A DNA stretch of 64,000 bases, taken from positions 372,001 through 436,000 of the forward strand of contig BLAL01000357.1 of NCBI GenBank assembly GCA_015698045.1, read 5' to 3'. Source of the DNA: Rhizophagus clarus (taxonomy: Eukaryota > Glomeromycota > Glomeromycetes > Glomerales > Glomeraceae). Both the position numbers and the translations under genes were made by a program. Within the stretch, counting starts at the first letter, position 1, and every line of letters starts with the position of its first letter. The notes below the pieces were generated by a model. It made no database searches and had not been told where the DNA came from. It worked only from the letters and a program-made list of their open reading frames with translations. This document shows positions 11,691-20,739 of this stretch, piece by piece.

Positions 11691-12499
11691 TATTTAGGGG
11701 ATTTCATCCCCTATGGTATATAAGTATACATGCTGTACCTGGTACTCATTTATCAAATGAGATTTTAAGTGATAAATGTTCAAATCGATAAAAAAAAAAG
11801 TATCAATTTTGTTTTTTACTAAAACGACTAGTAGTAAATAATATTAACTGTTAATATCACTTTTTTACTTAAAAACGATTAATTAAAAATATTAATATCA
11901 TTTTTAACAAAAAATGATTTTTATTGTTTTTGATAAAATGATTTTAATGAATCCTTTAGCATTTTTTTATTAAAATAACTTAAAAAAATGTTTTTAATTA
12001 ATAATGTAACAAAAAATTACTTCATTGATATTTTTTTAGTTTTTTTAATAAAAAAAAAACAAATTTCACTTTTTTTTTAATTATCAAAGTAAATAATTAA
12101 AATAAAAAATCAATTTATCCTTTCCTAACAGTTTATTTATCAAACCGGATAATTAAAAAATTAATTTGTTTTTTTTAATGACCTATTAAATCTCAAACCA
12201 GATAATTAAGAAAAAATAATTGTCTTTTATGGTTTTTATGATCAATAATTTATTTTTTAACAGTTTTTTAATCGAATAATTAAAAAAAAATAATTTTTAA
12301 CAATCTATAAAAAAATTTTTTAACGTTTTTTAAACTTATTAATGAAAAATTATTTTTCATTTTAAAAAATTAATAAAAAACAATCATTTTTTTTTTAATT
12401 TTTATTAAAATGATTAACGTTATTTTTCATTAAACCGATTAATAAAAAAACGCTAAAAAATGGGTAAACTAGGTTTAAACTTTTTTTTATCAAAACATT
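11691..12499. repeat. AT-rich palindromic repeats, left flank of the core array
   Basis: Degenerate units alternating A-runs and T-runs with short stems such as AATGATT/AATCATT and CGATTAATAAAA. No coding potential. Confidence 0.55.
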
Positions 12500-12753
12500 A
12501 AAATGTTCAAAAAAATCTTTGACGCCCTTTTTTAGGCGTTTAATTAAAAAAAAAATTACCTTTTTTTTAGGTGTTCAATTAAAAAAATCGCCTTTTTTAG
12601 GTGTTTATGATTAAAAAAACACTTTTTTTTAGGCGTTTAATTAAAAAAATCGTCCTCTTTAGACGTTTAATTAAAAAAAAAATCGCCTTTTTTTAGACGT
12701 TTAATTTAAAGAAACGGTTTTTTAAGCGTTTAATCGGGAATAATGCTTTTCTA
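12500..12753. repeat. Divergent palindromic units with changed stems
   Basis: The units have the same layout as the regular array but different stem bases: CGCC...GGCG, ACCT...AGGT and CGTC...GACG, all followed by TTTAATT or a close variant. Several changes on one arm are matched on the other. Confidence 0.65.
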
Positions 12754-13988
12754 AACGCCTTTTTTTTAAGCGTTTAATTAAAAAAAACGCTTTTTTTAAG
12801 CGTTTAATTAAAAAAAACGCTTTTTTTAAGCGTTTAATTAAAAAAAACGCTTTTTTTAAGCGTTTAATTAAAAAAAACGCTTTTTTTAAGCGTTTAATTA
12901 AAAAAAACGCTTTTTTTAAGCGTTTAATTAAAAAAAACGCTTTTTTTAAGCGTTTAATTAAAAAAAACGCTTTTTTTAAGCGTTTAATTAAAAAAAACGC
13001 TTTTTTTAAGCGTTTAATTAAAAAAAACGCTTTTTTTAAGCGTTTAATTAAAAAAAACGCTTTTTTTAAGCGTTTAATTAAAAAAAACGCTTTTTTTAAG
13101 CGTTTAATTAAAAAAAACGCTTTTTTTAAGCGTTTAATTAAAAAAAACGCTTTTTTTAAGCGTTTAATTAAAAAAAACGCTTTTTTTAAGCGTTTAATTA
13201 AAAAAAACGCTTTTTTTAAGCGTTTAATTAAAAAAAACGCTTTTTTTAAGCGTTTAATTAAAAAAAACGCTTTTTTTAAGCGTTTAATTAAAAAAAACGC
13301 TTTTTTTAAGCGTTTAATTAAAAAAAACGCTTTTTTTAAGCGTTTAATTAAAAAAAACGCTTTTTTTTAAGCGTTTAATTAAAAAAAACGCTTTTTTTAA
13401 GCGTTTAATTAAAAAAAACGCTTTTTTTAAGCGTTTAATTAAAAAAAACGCTTTTTTTAAGCGTTTAATTAAAAAAAACGCTTTTTTTAAGCGTTTAATT
13501 AAAAAAAAACGCTTTTTTTAAGCGTTTAATTAAAAAAAACGCTTTTTTTAAGCGTTTAATTAAAAAAAACGCTTTTTTTAAGCGTTTAATTAAAAAAAAC
13601 GCTTTTTTTAAGCGTTTAATTAAAAAAAAACGCTTTTTTTAAGCGTTTAATTAAAAAAAAACGCTTTTTTTAAGCGTTTAATTAAAAAAAAACGCTTTTT
13701 TTAAGCGTTTAATTAAAAAAAAACGCTTTTTTTAAGCGTTTAATTAAAAAAAAACGCTTTTTTTAAGCGTTTAATTAAAAAAAAACGCTTTTTTAAGCGT
13801 TTAATTAAAAAAAAACGCTTTTTTTAAGCGTTTAATTAAAAAAAAACGCTTTTTTTAAGCGTTTAATTAAAAAAAACGCTTTTTTTAAGCGTTTAATTAA
13901 AAAAAACGCTTTTTTTAAGCGTTTAATTAAAAAAAAACGCTTTTTTTAAGCGTTTAATTAAAAAAAAACGCTTTTTTTTAAGCGTTTA
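12754..13988. repeat. Regular minisatellite of palindromic 30-mers, about 40 copies
   Basis: The unit AACGCTTTTTTTAAGCGTTT plus AATTAAAAA repeats about every 30 bp. Within each unit AAACGCTT pairs with AAGCGTTT, and AATT is itself palindromic, so either strand can form a row of hairpins. Copies are almost identical; the main variation is the length of the A-run or T-run (units of 29 to 32 bp). Confidence 0.95.
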
Positions 13989-15559
13989 TTTTTTAAAAAT
14001 TAGCGTTTTTTAGAGTTTAATTTAAAAAAAAAAACACCAAAAAAAATGCGTTTTTTTAAAGAGTTTAATTTTTTAAAAAAAACGCTAAATGCAACAAATT
14101 CACAACAGTGGGATAAAGCTAAGCATAATTTACCGAGAAAACTTGTAATGAAAAGCGTTCAAACAATTCACATAGTTCACTAAGTAAAAATTGGATTTAA
14201 AGCGTTTGATTTAAAAAAAAAATGCCAAAAAAACGTTTTTTTTAACTTCGGGTTAAACGGGTCAATCGGGACAACCCGACGGGTCACCCGAATTGATCCG
14301 ATCCATTCAGAACACTAAAGACGATTAATAAAAAAAATTTACGATTTTTGATTTTTTTTTTTAAGACGATTAATAAAAAAATCATCTTTTTTGTTAAGAC
14401 AATTTGTTAAAGATGATTTATAAAAAAAAATCATTTTTTTTTTGTTAAAGGATTAATAAAAAAAAATCATTTTTTTGTTAAAGACGATTAAAAAAAAAAT
14501 CATTTCTTTTATTAAGACGATTAAATAAAAAAGAAAACGATTAACAAATAAATCAATTATTGTTAAAACGATTATGTCAACATTTTTTTTTTAAGTGTTT
14601 AAAAAACATTTTTTAAGAATTTAATTAAAAAAAATATTAAAAAACGCTTTTTTAAACGTTTAAACTTAAAAAATGTTTTTTTAAGCATTTTAAAATTTTT
14701 TAAAAAAAAAACATTAAAAAAAAAATGTTTAAAAAAAAATGCCAAAATACGTATTTTAGCATTTTTTTAATTAAAATGTTTGATTAAAAAACACTAAAAT
14801 ATGTTTTTTTTAACGTTTTTTTAAGCGTTTAATAATAATAAAAATGTTAAAACCGTCCTTTAACGTTTATTAGTAATATAAAATTAATTGGCAAAAAAGA
14901 GCCTTGGCTTTTTTTGCATTATAAGAAAAACAGTTTAGCATTTTTTCGTATAAACTTCTGAAAAAACACCAAAATGTTTCATTTAGTATCAGTGTTTTCT
15001 TTTTTAATTTCGGGTTAAATGGATAAATCGGGTCAAATCCAATGGGCCTGAATTGACCAAACAGTCTTTTTTAGTATTCTAAAGTTCGCTAACTGTACCT
15101 AGTTGTATTTTTTTAATCGTTATATTTAAAAAAAAATGATTTTTTTTTATTTGTTTCAATTTTTTTATCGTTTATAACTAAAATAAAATGATTTTTTATC
15201 GTTTAAATCTAAAAAAAATCGATTTTTTAAATCGATTTAAATTTTTTTAAAATCACTTTACATAAAGAAAAACAGGTTTTAATCGCTTAAAAAAAATGAT
15301 TTTTTTTTAAAATCGTTTTTACTTTAAATGATGATTATCACGATCTTTTTTATTAAACGTTCTAAAAAACTATTTTAATAAAAAAATATTCTTTTTTTTG
15401 GTCATTTCAATGAAAAAGTGTTATTTTAAAATTAATTTAATAAAAAAGTCTTTTTAATTATTAAACAAAAAAGCATCTTGTAATGTTCTTTAAATCATTT
15501 AATTATTTAATAAAATTTTTTTTCATAGTTTTCTTTATGTATGCATGTTAGATATAATA
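13989..15559. repeat. Degenerate palindromic repeats, right flank of the core array
   Basis: Contains units with ATCATTTTTTT..AAGACGATTAAT (14.3-14.6 kb) and AAGCGTTTAA relics. Two GC-richer islands beginning TTCGGGTTAAA (14246 and 15014) carry related GGGT/AATCGGG words. No open frame of interest. Confidence 0.5.
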
Positions 15560-16122
15560 AATTTATACAACAATACTATTATCCATTATCCTTATAATTA
15601 TCTTCTTAAAAGCCATTTAATGATGATATAATGAAATAATTTTATTTTTCATATTTCCGTGACTAGTGTTTATTTTTTCATGTTTATATTAAAAATAAAT
15701 AAAATATAATAAAATTAATGAAATTGCAAAAAAAATTTTTTTTTTTTTGTCTCATTACAATGATAAATATTGTAATTATAATAAGAAGTCAAAATTTCTC
15801 TTTTAGTTTTATTTTGCTTTATTCTACTCTATTATATTTTATTTTATCTTTTGATGGGAGTGAAGTGATATAATCGAATAACCCAGTTAATCGGTAATCC
15901 GATATATATATGGATCATTTTCCATAAATGGAAATCAAAATGTGATCGACATAAAAAGCAACAAGTTACTTGTTACCTCACTATGTCGATCAATACAACA
16001 AGTTAGTTGTTGTAAATCAACAAGTAACTTATTAATTTATAACAACTTACTTGTTGATTTACAACAACTAACTTGTTGTTTTTACAACAACCTTTTGACT
16101 TCTACGGTACGCCATAAAATTC
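15560..16122. repeat. Right inverted arm of the foldback element
   Basis: Reverse-complement partner of 11143-11690. It ends at GTACGCCATA, after which the TGTCCGGA-rich subterminal zone runs to the terminus at 16253. That zone is about 130 bp here against about 520 bp on the left side, so the two ends are asymmetric. Confidence 0.85.
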
Positions 16123-16295
16123 CTAATATCCCGGAAATGTAGTGTTTTCGGAACAGTTTCCGGACACACAGTGTCCAGAATTTCCAGACAATTATTTAGA
16201 CAATTTTTCCGGACATTTTCTGGACATTATCCGGACACTTATTTTTTATAGGGTATATGAGAGAAAATAATTTAGAACCACCATCTACTATTTAG

Positions 16296-16553
16296 ATTTT
16301 TCTTCTTTTCTTTTTTCTTTTTCCTAATAAATTTTCATAAAATTTTCTATTTTCTATTAAATTATTTTGGGGAGTTAAGTCGCGTATTTTTGCTGATCAT
16401 TTGTGAAACTAAAATTAACATTAAATTAAATTTGGATCTGCCATCATTACTAATTTCTATTTTTGTAGATCATACTTGCGTCAATTAATTAAATTAATTT
16501 AGACTTGATTTATTTAATTCAATCAATAAATTTTCCAATAAATTATGATGTAA
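16296..16553. other. Convergent 3' region between antisense gene and ORF3
   Basis: AT-rich 258 bp that separates the TAG of the plus-strand coiled-coil gene from the TAA of minus-strand ORF3. It probably holds both 3' untranslated regions. No gene seen. Confidence 0.5.
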
Positions 16554-16988
16554 TTATAAAGAATTTTGATCCAATAATCCTTGCACTATTTCTCGTAACT
16601 GTTTCACCTGACTTCTATTTATTTTCCTTGCTATTTGCGCAGTAATGTAAAAAGTACCAAGTATTTTAATTGGTTGATGTTCAAATATATCAAAGACATT
16701 TTCTGACATTCTCGTATAATGATTAGTTAATTTTTGCTTATATCTAAATTGTTGAGCTTTAGTTTCTAAACTATTTAATAATTTTCCAATATAATAAGCA
16801 TTGATTAGTGAGTTTAATCGTTCTTTCAATTGAATTGATCGTCATAATGCAGCATAAGCATTTTTAAATTGTTCATCAAAAGGAGCAGCTTCATTATAGG
16901 GTGGTATTAAATCTCCATTTTCAAAAGGAAGTTCTAGTTGTAAATCTTGAGTTAAAAGGTCAATTAATCTATTATTGGGAGATTCCAT
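16554..16988 (-). CDS. ORF3 of the Gypsy element, overlaps integrase, one in-frame TGA
   Basis: An ATG at 16988-16986 (MESPNNRLIDLLTQDLQLEL) lies inside the last codons of integrase, in another frame, giving a 25-base overlap. The frame runs 144 codons to a TAA at 16554 with one TGA (16844-16842) in the context AYAAL*RSIQLKERL. The part after the TGA includes SLINAYYIGKLLNSLETK and DIFEHQPIKILGTFYITA. No known domain is recognised. Position after IN fits an accessory or env-position ORF, but no signal peptide or membrane segment is visible, so an envelope role is not supported. Confidence 0.65.
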
Positions 16989-18223
16989 TCTTTCTGATCG
17001 TAGTAAGGTTTTAGTAAACTTCTATTGAAAGGAGCTTTTAGGACTTTTCCTTGCATATCCCTTATTTTATAGCTTTCATTTTGTAAAACCGCATGGATAT
17101 AATAGGGTCCCTTCCATTTTTCATCTAATTTTCCAGACCATTGTTTCGCTTTTTCAGCCTTGTACAATAAAACTTTATCTCTTATTTGAAAAGATCTATG
17201 ACGTTTAATTTGCTGATCATGATGTAATTTCTGTTTGGCTTGTTGCTGATTTATCCTTTGTCGGGTAGATTCTCTATCATGTGGTAACTCATTAACTAAT
17301 TTGTTGATCCTATCGGATAATTGTTCTTCATTTTGGGTAAGATCATCAATTGGTAACTTTGCTTCACGACCATATGTTAAATAAAAAGGAGATATTTTGG
17401 TTGTGGATTGTTTACTTGTACGATAAGCAAATAAAACTGGCTGAATAAACTGATCCCACTGTTCTACTTGTTTGACTAATTTAGCTAAAGATTCACATAA
17501 AGTTCTATTGAATCTTTCTACTAATCCATTGGTTTGGGGATGATATGGTGTCGATAACAAATGCTTAATTTCGAATCTTTTGGTTAAACGATCAATAATT
17601 TGATTATTAAAATGAGTTCCTCGATCTGTCAGTATTTTCTGAGGGCAACCATGTCGGCATATAATGTCTTCATATATAAATTTCTCAGTTTCTTCTGCTG
17701 TAGCTCTAGGTACTGCTTTTGCTTCAGGCCATTTAGTCAGATAATCCATAGCAACTATAATATATTTATTTCCATTAGAAGTCTTTGGTAAAGGTCCTAC
17801 AAAATCTATTCCTATTTGATAAAAAGGTGAATGTACAGGTATTGGATGTAATAATTGATGAGTTTGAGGTTTTCCTCTTCTTTGACATGAGTCACAATTT
17901 TTAACATATTCTCTAATATTTTCATACATCTGAGGCCAGTAATATCTAGTACGAATTTTGTTGAACATAATTTCAGTTCCAAAGTGTCCAGAAGTAGGAT
18001 CATTATGTACCATGTAAAGAACTGGTTCCATTTCATGTACTCTAATCACTCTTAATAAATTTCCTTCTTTCTGTTTGTCTTTTCTATATAAATAGTTGTT
18101 TTTAATAATAAAAGGAGTACAAAAGTTTTTGAATTGTTTGATAAGTTGTTGAGTATTTAAATCTAATGGTAGTTGTTGAGTAGTTAAATATTGAAAAATT
18201 CTATTATATTGGGTTGTATCCAT
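16964..18223 (-). CDS. Gypsy integrase
   Basis: 419 residues from ATG 18223. The HHCC zinc region is clear (VHNDPTSGHFG, then CDSCQRRG), followed by the DDE core: IGIDFVGPLPKTSNGNKY, ILTDRGTHFNN and the glutamate in PQTNGLVERFNRT. The C-terminus has the GPF/Y-like WKGPYYIHAVL region and ends NLPIID. The frame is open for a further 31 codons upstream of the ATG (with a CLHC pair), in a different frame from the end of RT-RNase H. So this is either a separate ORF or a once-continuous pol broken by a shift and a TAA at 18319-18317. It would insert the element's cDNA into the genome. Confidence 0.92.
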   Translation of the reverse strand: MDTTQYNRIFQYLTTQQLPLDLNTQQLIKQFKNFCTPFIIKNNYLYRKDKQKEGNLLRVIRVHEMEPVLYMVHNDPTSGHFGTEIMFNKIRTRYYWPQMYENIREYVKNCDSCQRRGKPQTHQLLHPIPVHSPFYQIGIDFVGPLPKTSNGNKYIIVAMDYLTKWPEAKAVPRATAEETEKFIYEDIICRHGCPQKILTDRGTHFNNQIIDRLTKRFEIKHLLSTPYHPQTNGLVERFNRTLCESLAKLVKQVEQWDQFIQPVLFAYRTSKQSTTKISPFYLTYGREAKLPIDDLTQNEEQLSDRINKLVNELPHDRESTRQRINQQQAKQKLHHDQQIKRHRSFQIRDKVLLYKAEKAKQWSGKLDEKWKGPYYIHAVLQNESYKIRDMQGKVLKAPFNRSLLKPYYDQKEWNLPIID

Positions 18224-18324
18224 TGTTATAAAAATATTTAAATAAAATAAAATATTAGGCTGTCTGTCACAATGCAGGCACTTTTCGCTTTCACCTTTTA
18301 ATAAATTTGATATTTGTTAAGGAT

Positions 18325-20739
18325 TTAATCTAAGGAAGCTACAAATGGCTCAGTAGAGATGGTGTAAGGGGGTAATCCATAGGAAAGTCGTAAGAAACAT
18401 TTTAAATAATGAACAAGGTTGGTTTGTTTCACTCCTTCAGGTTCCTCCCACCAAGGTTGGTTTACCAAAAATTCTGGCTTCATATCAGGTCGTATTTTCC
18501 CTAAAGTAAATCCAATAATGCAATCATGAAGGATAGTTCCATATGGGAGGTTCTTTTTGCACATTGTACAATAAGTATGAATATGATGATTTTCTATGTC
18601 ACATTCAAATGTGCATCTACTTCCTCCTCTATTGATAGGTTGACCAGCAATTACTTGCTTTATTTGAATAAACTCTTGGAATAATTCTTGTAATTCTTCC
18701 TTTGAAAAATAATATGCAGGAGTTTGGACTCCTTCTATATTATCATTCAAAATTAAAATATCTTGGCCTTCTTCTAGCCATTCTTCCTGATGGTTTGGAT
18801 GATCTTCTTGGTCGTGTATTTGCTGGTAGTATTCTTGCCAATCTCTTTTATAGTCTGATCCTAAAGTGCTATTATCATTTCCCCAACATATACATTGAAT
18901 TTCTTCACAATTTTCACATGGTTGAGGATAAATAATTTCGTATATTTCTGCTACTGGTTTGGTAGTGATGTCTTCTTCAGAGTCTGCTTCATAATCTTCC
19001 TCTTCTATGGGGGTTAAAGTTATTGGAGCAGATAAAGTATGCTTGATAGGTCCAGGATAAGTTTCTAATTCTATTAGGAAACAGAATGTTTCTTCAGGAG
19101 TTCTAGATAATGCATCAGCATTGGCATTAAGTTTTCCTGGTCTGTGTTTGATCTCAAAGTCATACTGCTGTAATTCCATTACCCAGCGGGCTCTTCTTCC
19201 TTTTGGCATCTTGGAAGTCTTTAACCATTTGAGGGCAGAGTGGTCAGTAATGATGGTGAATGGTCTTAATCCTAAGTAGTGTTGAAAATGTTTTATGGCC
19301 CATACTACAGCCAAACACTCTTGGTCTGTTACAGAGTAGTTCTTTTCTGCTGGATTAAGGCTTCTGCTTGCATAGGCAATTACATGTTCTTTACCACCTT
19401 CCTTTAGTTGAGATAATACAGCACCTAATCCAATTCCAGAGGCGTCAGTATAGATAATGAAAGGTTTGTCAAAATCTGGATAACTTAGTACAGGGGCTTT
19501 AATTAGCATCTCCTTTAGTCTGTCAAAGGCTTGCTGTTGCTTTTCCTCCCAGTCGAAAGGAGCATCTTTCTTTAACAAAGTGAGCATTGGTCTTGCAATT
19601 CGGGAGAAATCCTTAATAAATTTCCTATAATAGGAGAATAATCCAAGAGCAGCTCTTAATTGAGTTAGGTTTGTTGGTATTGGGTAATTCTTGACTTTGT
19701 CAATCTTTTCTGGGTCTGGTTTGATTCCATCTCTTCCTACTACATGTCCTAGGAAGTGTATATTAGGTAATGCAAAATAGCATTTCTTTAATTTTATTTT
19801 TAGGTTGGAATTTCTGAGCGCTTGAAAAACTTGAGCTATATGATCCATGTGTTGCTCAAAGGTTCCTTTGGTGTAGATGATTACATCATCCAAATACACG
19901 GCTACAAAGTCATTCAAAAATTCTTGTAGCACTCTATTCATTAGTCTTTGAAATGTACCAGGAGCATAGCTTAACCCAAAAGGCATGACTAGGAATTCAT
20001 ACAATCCAAAGGGAGTTACAAAGGCAGTCTTTTCTATATCAGCTTCGTCCATGGCTACTTGCCAATAACCACTGGCAAGATCCAAGGTAGTGAACCATTT
20101 GGCTTGTCCAAAACTTTCCAACAGGTCATCAATTCTAGGGAGTGGGTAGGCATCTGCTTTTGTAATAGCATTTAGTTTTCTATAATCAATGCAGATTCGC
20201 TTATCTCCTCCTTTCTTATCCACAATTACAACAGGTAAAGCCCAGGGACTACATGATTTTCTAATGATTCCATTTTCTTCCATTTTTACAATTTCTTCCT
20301 TTAGAAATTCTTTATTTTTAGGATTAATTCTGTAGGGTGCTTGGGAAATGGGTCGTGCATCTCCAATATAAATTTTGTGTTTTATGAGATTTGTTCTACC
20401 AATCTCAGTCTGACTTTTAGCACAAATATCTCTGAAGGATGTAAGCAAATTGTTGAATAGTTGTTGCTGGTGCACATCCAAAGGTCCAAGGTTAAGTTTA
20501 TGAGGCTCTTCTTGGGTGGCAGTGGCGGCTAAATAAATGGCTGGATTTTCATCCTCACTTTCTTCTATCTTTTCCTCAGATTCTTCATATGGGGTATGGT
20601 CAGTCCAAGGGTTAAATTCTAGGTCGGATAGATCAGAAAAATCATCAGTTAAATCTGAAAGATAGAGAGGAGATTCTTCTATTTCTTCCTCTTCATATTC
20701 TTCACTATCAGTTTCCTCTTCATCATAGGACTCAGCAGG
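18325..20739 (-). CDS. Gypsy reverse transcriptase - RNase H (pol)
   Basis: Open from the TGA at 20742-20740 to a TAA at 18325. A very acidic linker of about 85 residues precedes the RT domain. RT hallmarks: QAPYRINPKNKEFLKEEI, ICIDYRKLNAITKADAYPLP, FTTLDLASGYWQV, VMPFGLSYAPGTFQRLMN and catalytic AVYLDDVIIYT. RNase H follows with FIIYTDASGIGLGAVLSQ, DQECLAVVWAIKHF and TDHSALKWL, then HRPGKLNANADALSR. The last ~200 residues include Cys/His pairs (CDIENHHIHTYCTMCKK). It copies element RNA into DNA. The same frame continues through the TGA into gag-protease upstream, so gag-pol was one frame. Confidence 0.93.
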   Translation of the reverse strand, partial: PAESYDEEETDSEEYEEEEIEESPLYLSDLTDDFSDLSDLEFNPWTDHTPYEESEEKIEESEDENPAIYLAATATQEEPHKLNLGPLDVHQQQLFNNLLTSFRDICAKSQTEIGRTNLIKHKIYIGDARPISQAPYRINPKNKEFLKEEIVKMEENGIIRKSCSPWALPVVIVDKKGGDKRICIDYRKLNAITKADAYPLPRIDDLLESFGQAKWFTTLDLASGYWQVAMDEADIEKTAFVTPFGLYEFLVMPFGLSYAPGTFQRLMNRVLQEFLNDFVAVYLDDVIIYTKGTFEQHMDHIAQVFQALRNSNLKIKLKKCYFALPNIHFLGHVVGRDGIKPDPEKIDKVKNYPIPTNLTQLRAALGLFSYYRKFIKDFSRIARPMLTLLKKDAPFDWEEKQQQAFDRLKEMLIKAPVLSYPDFDKPFIIYTDASGIGLGAVLSQLKEGGKEHVIAYASRSLNPAEKNYSVTDQECLAVVWAIKHFQHYLGLRPFTIITDHSALKWLKTSKMPKGRRARWVMELQQYDFEIKHRPGKLNANADALSRTPEETFCFLIELETYPGPIKHTLSAPITLTPIEEEDYEADSEEDITTKPVAEIYEIIYPQPCENCEEIQCICWGNDNSTLGSDYKRDWQEYYQQIHDQEDHPNHQEEWLEEGQDILILNDNIEGVQTPAYYFSKEELQELFQEFIQIKQVIAGQPINRGGSRCTFECDIENHHIHTYCTMCKKNLPYGTILHDCIIGFTLGKIRPDMKPEFLVNQPWWEEPEGVKQTNLVHYLKCFLRLSYGLPPYTISTEPFVASLD

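Larger units (their letters stand above)
10626..16253. mobile_element. Foldback-like TIR DNA element with palindromic minisatellite core
   Basis: Ends are CCCTATAAAAAATAAATGTC and its inverted copy (one mismatch), flanked by TAT on both sides. Subterminal regions carry many TGTCCGGA/TGTCCAGA words in both orientations. Inside lie ~550-bp inverted arms (11143-11690 and 15560-16122), then AT-rich palindromic repeats, with a regular 30-bp array at 12.75-13.99 kb. No transposase frame is visible, so it is non-autonomous. The long inverted arms and internal tandem repeats recall Foldback elements; the 3-bp duplication does not identify a superfamily. It interrupts the antisense coiled-coil gene and therefore is younger than the Gypsy insertion. 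Confidence 0.85.
10191..16295 (+). pseudogene. Antisense coiled-coil gene inside the Gypsy element, split by a transposon
   Basis: Two segments, 10191-10625 and 16257-16295, form one frame of about 157 codons. The start ATG (MTRTDTNVARLKLR) follows a C/T-rich leader typical of this genome. The N-terminus is very basic (R/K-rich to about residue 40), then a long heptad-type coiled coil (LVTKEEEVEKLQQEI-like, to EAKETISNYETY). A TGA at 10311-10313 interrupts it after residue 40. The DNA element at 10626-16253 sits exactly after the TAT codon at 10623-10625; its second target copy TAT (16254-16256) is followed in frame by MRENNLEPPSTI and a TAG. The gene lies between integrase/ORF3 and the 3' LTR, in the opposite orientation to pol. 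The function is unknown; a basic coiled-coil accessory protein of the element is an inference. Confidence 0.75.

Noticed and set aside
12754-13988. CRISPR-like array of 30-bp repeats
   Set aside because: Repeats are directly adjacent and palindromic, with no unique spacers, inside a eukaryotic transposon.
16554-16988. ORF3 as an envelope gene
   Set aside because: No signal peptide, transmembrane segment or cleavage site visible; position alone is not enough.
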